A stretch of DNA of 64,000 nucleotides from the NCBI RefSeq assembly GCF_022229005.1, contig NZ_JAKKFD010000023.1, forward strand, positions 104,636-168,635, written 5' to 3'. Below, piece by piece: positions 62,491 to 64,000 of the stretch; the first letter of the stretch is position 1, and each line of letters starts with the position of its first letter. Position numbers and translations under genes: made by a program. This stretch comes from Micromonospora trifolii (GTDB taxonomy: Bacteria > Actinomycetota > Actinomycetes > Mycobacteriales > Micromonosporaceae). The notes under the pieces were generated by a model. That model was given only the letters and a program-made list of their open reading frames with translations. It made no database searches and was not told the origin of the DNA.

Positions 62491-63839
62491 CGGCGGTGCC
62501 GCGAACCCGACCACCGGATGAACGGATCATGCAACCCAACTCCCCGTGGCGAAACTCCGACTTCCGCGCCCTGTTCACCGCGACGAGCCTCAGCCAACTC
62601 GGCACCAACGTCGGGTACGTCGCCGTCCCGCTCATCGCGGTGTCTGCCCTCGACGCCCGTCCCGGCCAGGTCGGGGCACTGGCCACCCTGAGCACCGCCG
62701 CCTTCCTCCTCATCGGTCTTCCCGCCGGGGCCTGGGTGGACCGGATGCGCCATCGGCGCGTACTGATCACCGCTGACCTGGCCCGAGCCGCGCTGTTCGC
62801 CCTCATCCCGCTGGCCTGGTGGTGGGACGCCCTCACGCTCTGGCAGTTGTACCTGGTCGTCTTGTTGAACGGCTGCGCCACCGTCTTCAGCGATGTCGGC
62901 GCGCAGAGCGTGTTGCCGCGAATCGTCGGCCGTGACGGCCTGGTCCAGGCGAACGCCGCCGTGGTGAGCCTGATAGCGGTCGGCAACATAGCCGGGCGGG
63001 GCGCGGGCGGGGCGCTGGTCCAGCTACTCAGCGCGCCCGTGGCGGTGGCGTGCGCGGCCGTGGGCTACCTCGCCTCGGCCCTTCGGCTCACCGCCATTCG
63101 CCGTACCCCGGCGTCGGCCGGGACGGGGCAAGCGACCCGGTTGAGCACACAGATCGCCGAAGGGCTGCAGCACGTCTTCAACAACCCGGAACTACGGGCC
63201 CTCGCGCTCACCGCAACCCTGTCCAACCTCGGCTCGCAGATCATCAATACCATGCTTCCGGTGCTGTTCATCCGGGAACTCGGCCTCCCGGCCGGCGCGC
63301 TGGGCCTGTTCTGGGCGGTGGGCGGGGCCGGCCTGCTGCTGGGATCCCGCTGCGCTCGCCCCATCGCCGGACGGCTCGGCTACGGCCGCGCGCTCGGTCT
63401 CGTCGGCCTGTGCCTGGCTCCCGCCGGACTGCTCGTACCGCTCATCGACCGGGGCCCCTGGTTATGGCTCGCCGGGACCGGATGGCTGCTTGCCCTGTTC
63501 AAGACGGGCATGGACAACGTACTCGGCGTCAGCCTGCGACAGCGGATGACACCGGACTCCCTCCTCGGCCGGATGAACGCCACCTTCCGCTTCCTGCTCA
63601 CCGGCGCACTCGCGATCGGCGCCGCCGTGGCCGGACTGATCGGCGAGTTGGCCACCGCGCACGCCGCGCTCTGGGTAGGTGGTGCCGTGCTGACGGTGGC
63701 CTTCCTGCCCGTGTTTCTCTCGCCCCTTCGCACCCGCCGCGACTTGCCAGAATCGCCGGCGGGCAAGGACGACGACGGCGCCGATCAGCGAACCGGGTCC
63801 CTGGCGTTGGGGCAGCAACCCGGGCGCGGGGCCGGTTGA
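62487..63839 (+). CDS. MFS transporter (putative enterobactin/drug exporter-like)
   Basis: A 450-aa protein with about 12 helices. WRNSDFRALFTATSLSQLGTNVGYVAVPLIAV and GAWVDRMRHRRVLITADLARAALFALIPLAWW resemble the MFS drug/siderophore exporter group with an unusually well-conserved first loop. RSSDFR-like starts are typical of the DUF/enterobactin exporter-like branch. It overlaps the EamA gene, so the two may be expressed together. A 48-bp perfect palindrome starts at its stop codon. Confidence 0.9.
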   Translation: MTAVPRTRPPDERIMQPNSPWRNSDFRALFTATSLSQLGTNVGYVAVPLIAVSALDARPGQVGALATLSTAAFLLIGLPAGAWVDRMRHRRVLITADLARAALFALIPLAWWWDALTLWQLYLVVLLNGCATVFSDVGAQSVLPRIVGRDGLVQANAAVVSLIAVGNIAGRGAGGALVQLLSAPVAVACAAVGYLASALRLTAIRRTPASAGTGQATRLSTQIAEGLQHVFNNPELRALALTATLSNLGSQIINTMLPVLFIRELGLPAGALGLFWAVGGAGLLLGSRCARPIAGRLGYGRALGLVGLCLAPAGLLVPLIDRGPWLWLAGTGWLLALFKTGMDNVLGVSLRQRMTPDSLLGRMNATFRFLLTGALAIGAAVAGLIGELATAHAALWVGGAVLTVAFLPVFLSPLRTRRDLPESPAGKDDDGADQRTGSLALGQQPGRGAG

Positions 63840-63886
63840 GGAAGGGCCTCTTGTTGACGTACGTACGTCAACAAGAGGCCCTTCCT
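63839..63886. terminator. 48-bp perfect palindrome, strong terminator
   Basis: AGGAAGGGCCTCTTGTTGAC begins the left arm; the right arm ends with its exact complement. The arms are 24 nt with no spacer, centred on GTAC between 63862 and 63863. It separates the convergent MFS and lectin-domain genes, so it can stop both. The AAGAGG/CCCTTCC ends recall a common dispersed terminator-type repeat in Micromonospora, from memory. Confidence 0.85.
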
Positions 63887-63897
63887 GAACCCTTACG

Positions 63898-64000
63898 TCA
63901 GGCCGGGAGCGTCCAGCGCTGGTTGGCGCCGGCGAAGCAGTCCCAGATCTGCAACCGGGTGCCGTCGGCGGAGCTGTTGTCGCTGGCGTGCCGGAACGTG
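63898..64000 (-). CDS. 3' end of a ricin-type lectin-domain protein
   Basis: The last 33 codons read in from the right edge: RHASDNSSADGTRLQIWDC, then FAGANQRWTLPA and stop. QIWDC and NQRW are the hallmark of ricin B-type (beta-trefoil, CBM13) lectin repeats. It is probably the carbohydrate-binding tail of a secreted glycoside hydrolase or similar enzyme. The rest lies outside the window. Confidence 0.85.
   Translation of the reverse strand, partial: TFRHASDNSSADGTRLQIWDCFAGANQRWTLPA

Overview
The window is high-GC actinobacterial DNA. It uses many GTG starts, most third codon positions are G or C, and genes are often joined by ATGA or GTGA overlaps. A mycothiol-dependent-isomerase family gene, an F420-type luciferase-like oxidoreductase, SARP/LuxR regulators and palindromic repeats of a kind I recall from Micromonospora point to Micromonosporaceae. 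The genus is an inference. No tRNA, rRNA, CRISPR array, intact insertion sequence or prophage was seen.

Layout. 0-4.2 kb: a lipoprotein, a pterin dehydratase-like/VOC fusion, a mycothiol-dependent isomerase relative, an ECF sigma factor with its membrane partner, and a small unknown gene. 4.5-21.1 kb: a cobalamin operon. A B12 riboswitch and a 29-codon leader ORF precede cobN, a fused ChlI/ChlD-type chelatase subunit, cobO, cobB, cobI, cobM, cbiD, cobL (cbiE-cbiT), a cbiG-cobJ fusion, a two-cluster ferredoxin, cobH, and a cbiX-cobA fusion with a His-rich linker. Nearly every junction overlaps; the one exception carries a 76-bp palindromic repeat. The set covers uroporphyrinogen III methylation, most ring-contraction steps, a,c-diamide formation, cobalt insertion and adenosylation. 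It includes two different kinds of cobalt chelatase. A precorrin-6A reductase and the nucleotide-loop genes are absent.

21.1-34.6 kb: PadR/ABC transporter trio, paired CrcB fluoride channels, a methyltransferase, a divergent MFS/MarR pair, PaaK-type CoA ligase, glycosyltransferase, pentapeptide-repeat protein with a P-loop kinase, dienelactone hydrolase, and a divergent quinone oxidoreductase/TetR pair. 34.6-46.2 kb: hemerythrin, then three very large ATPase regulators (SARP, cyclase-ATPase, LuxR-ATPase), a decayed methyltransferase, a YciI-like protein and a DUF5995 protein. 46.6-58.4 kb: APC permease, secreted beta-helix protein, F420-type oxidoreductase, divergent dehydrogenase/HxlR pair, YrdC-like plus maleate-isomerase-like pair, LtrA, a 5'-3' exonuclease and small membrane proteins. 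58.9-64 kb: CAP-domain protein, HxlR-peroxiredoxin fusion, divergent LysR and EamA/MFS exporters, and the 3' end of a ricin-lectin protein.

Palindromes are the main non-coding signal. Some look like terminators between genes, some like operators beside their own regulator genes (PadR, MarR, HxlR), and some are dispersed repeats. No search tools were available, so every family assignment rests on recognising motifs by eye.
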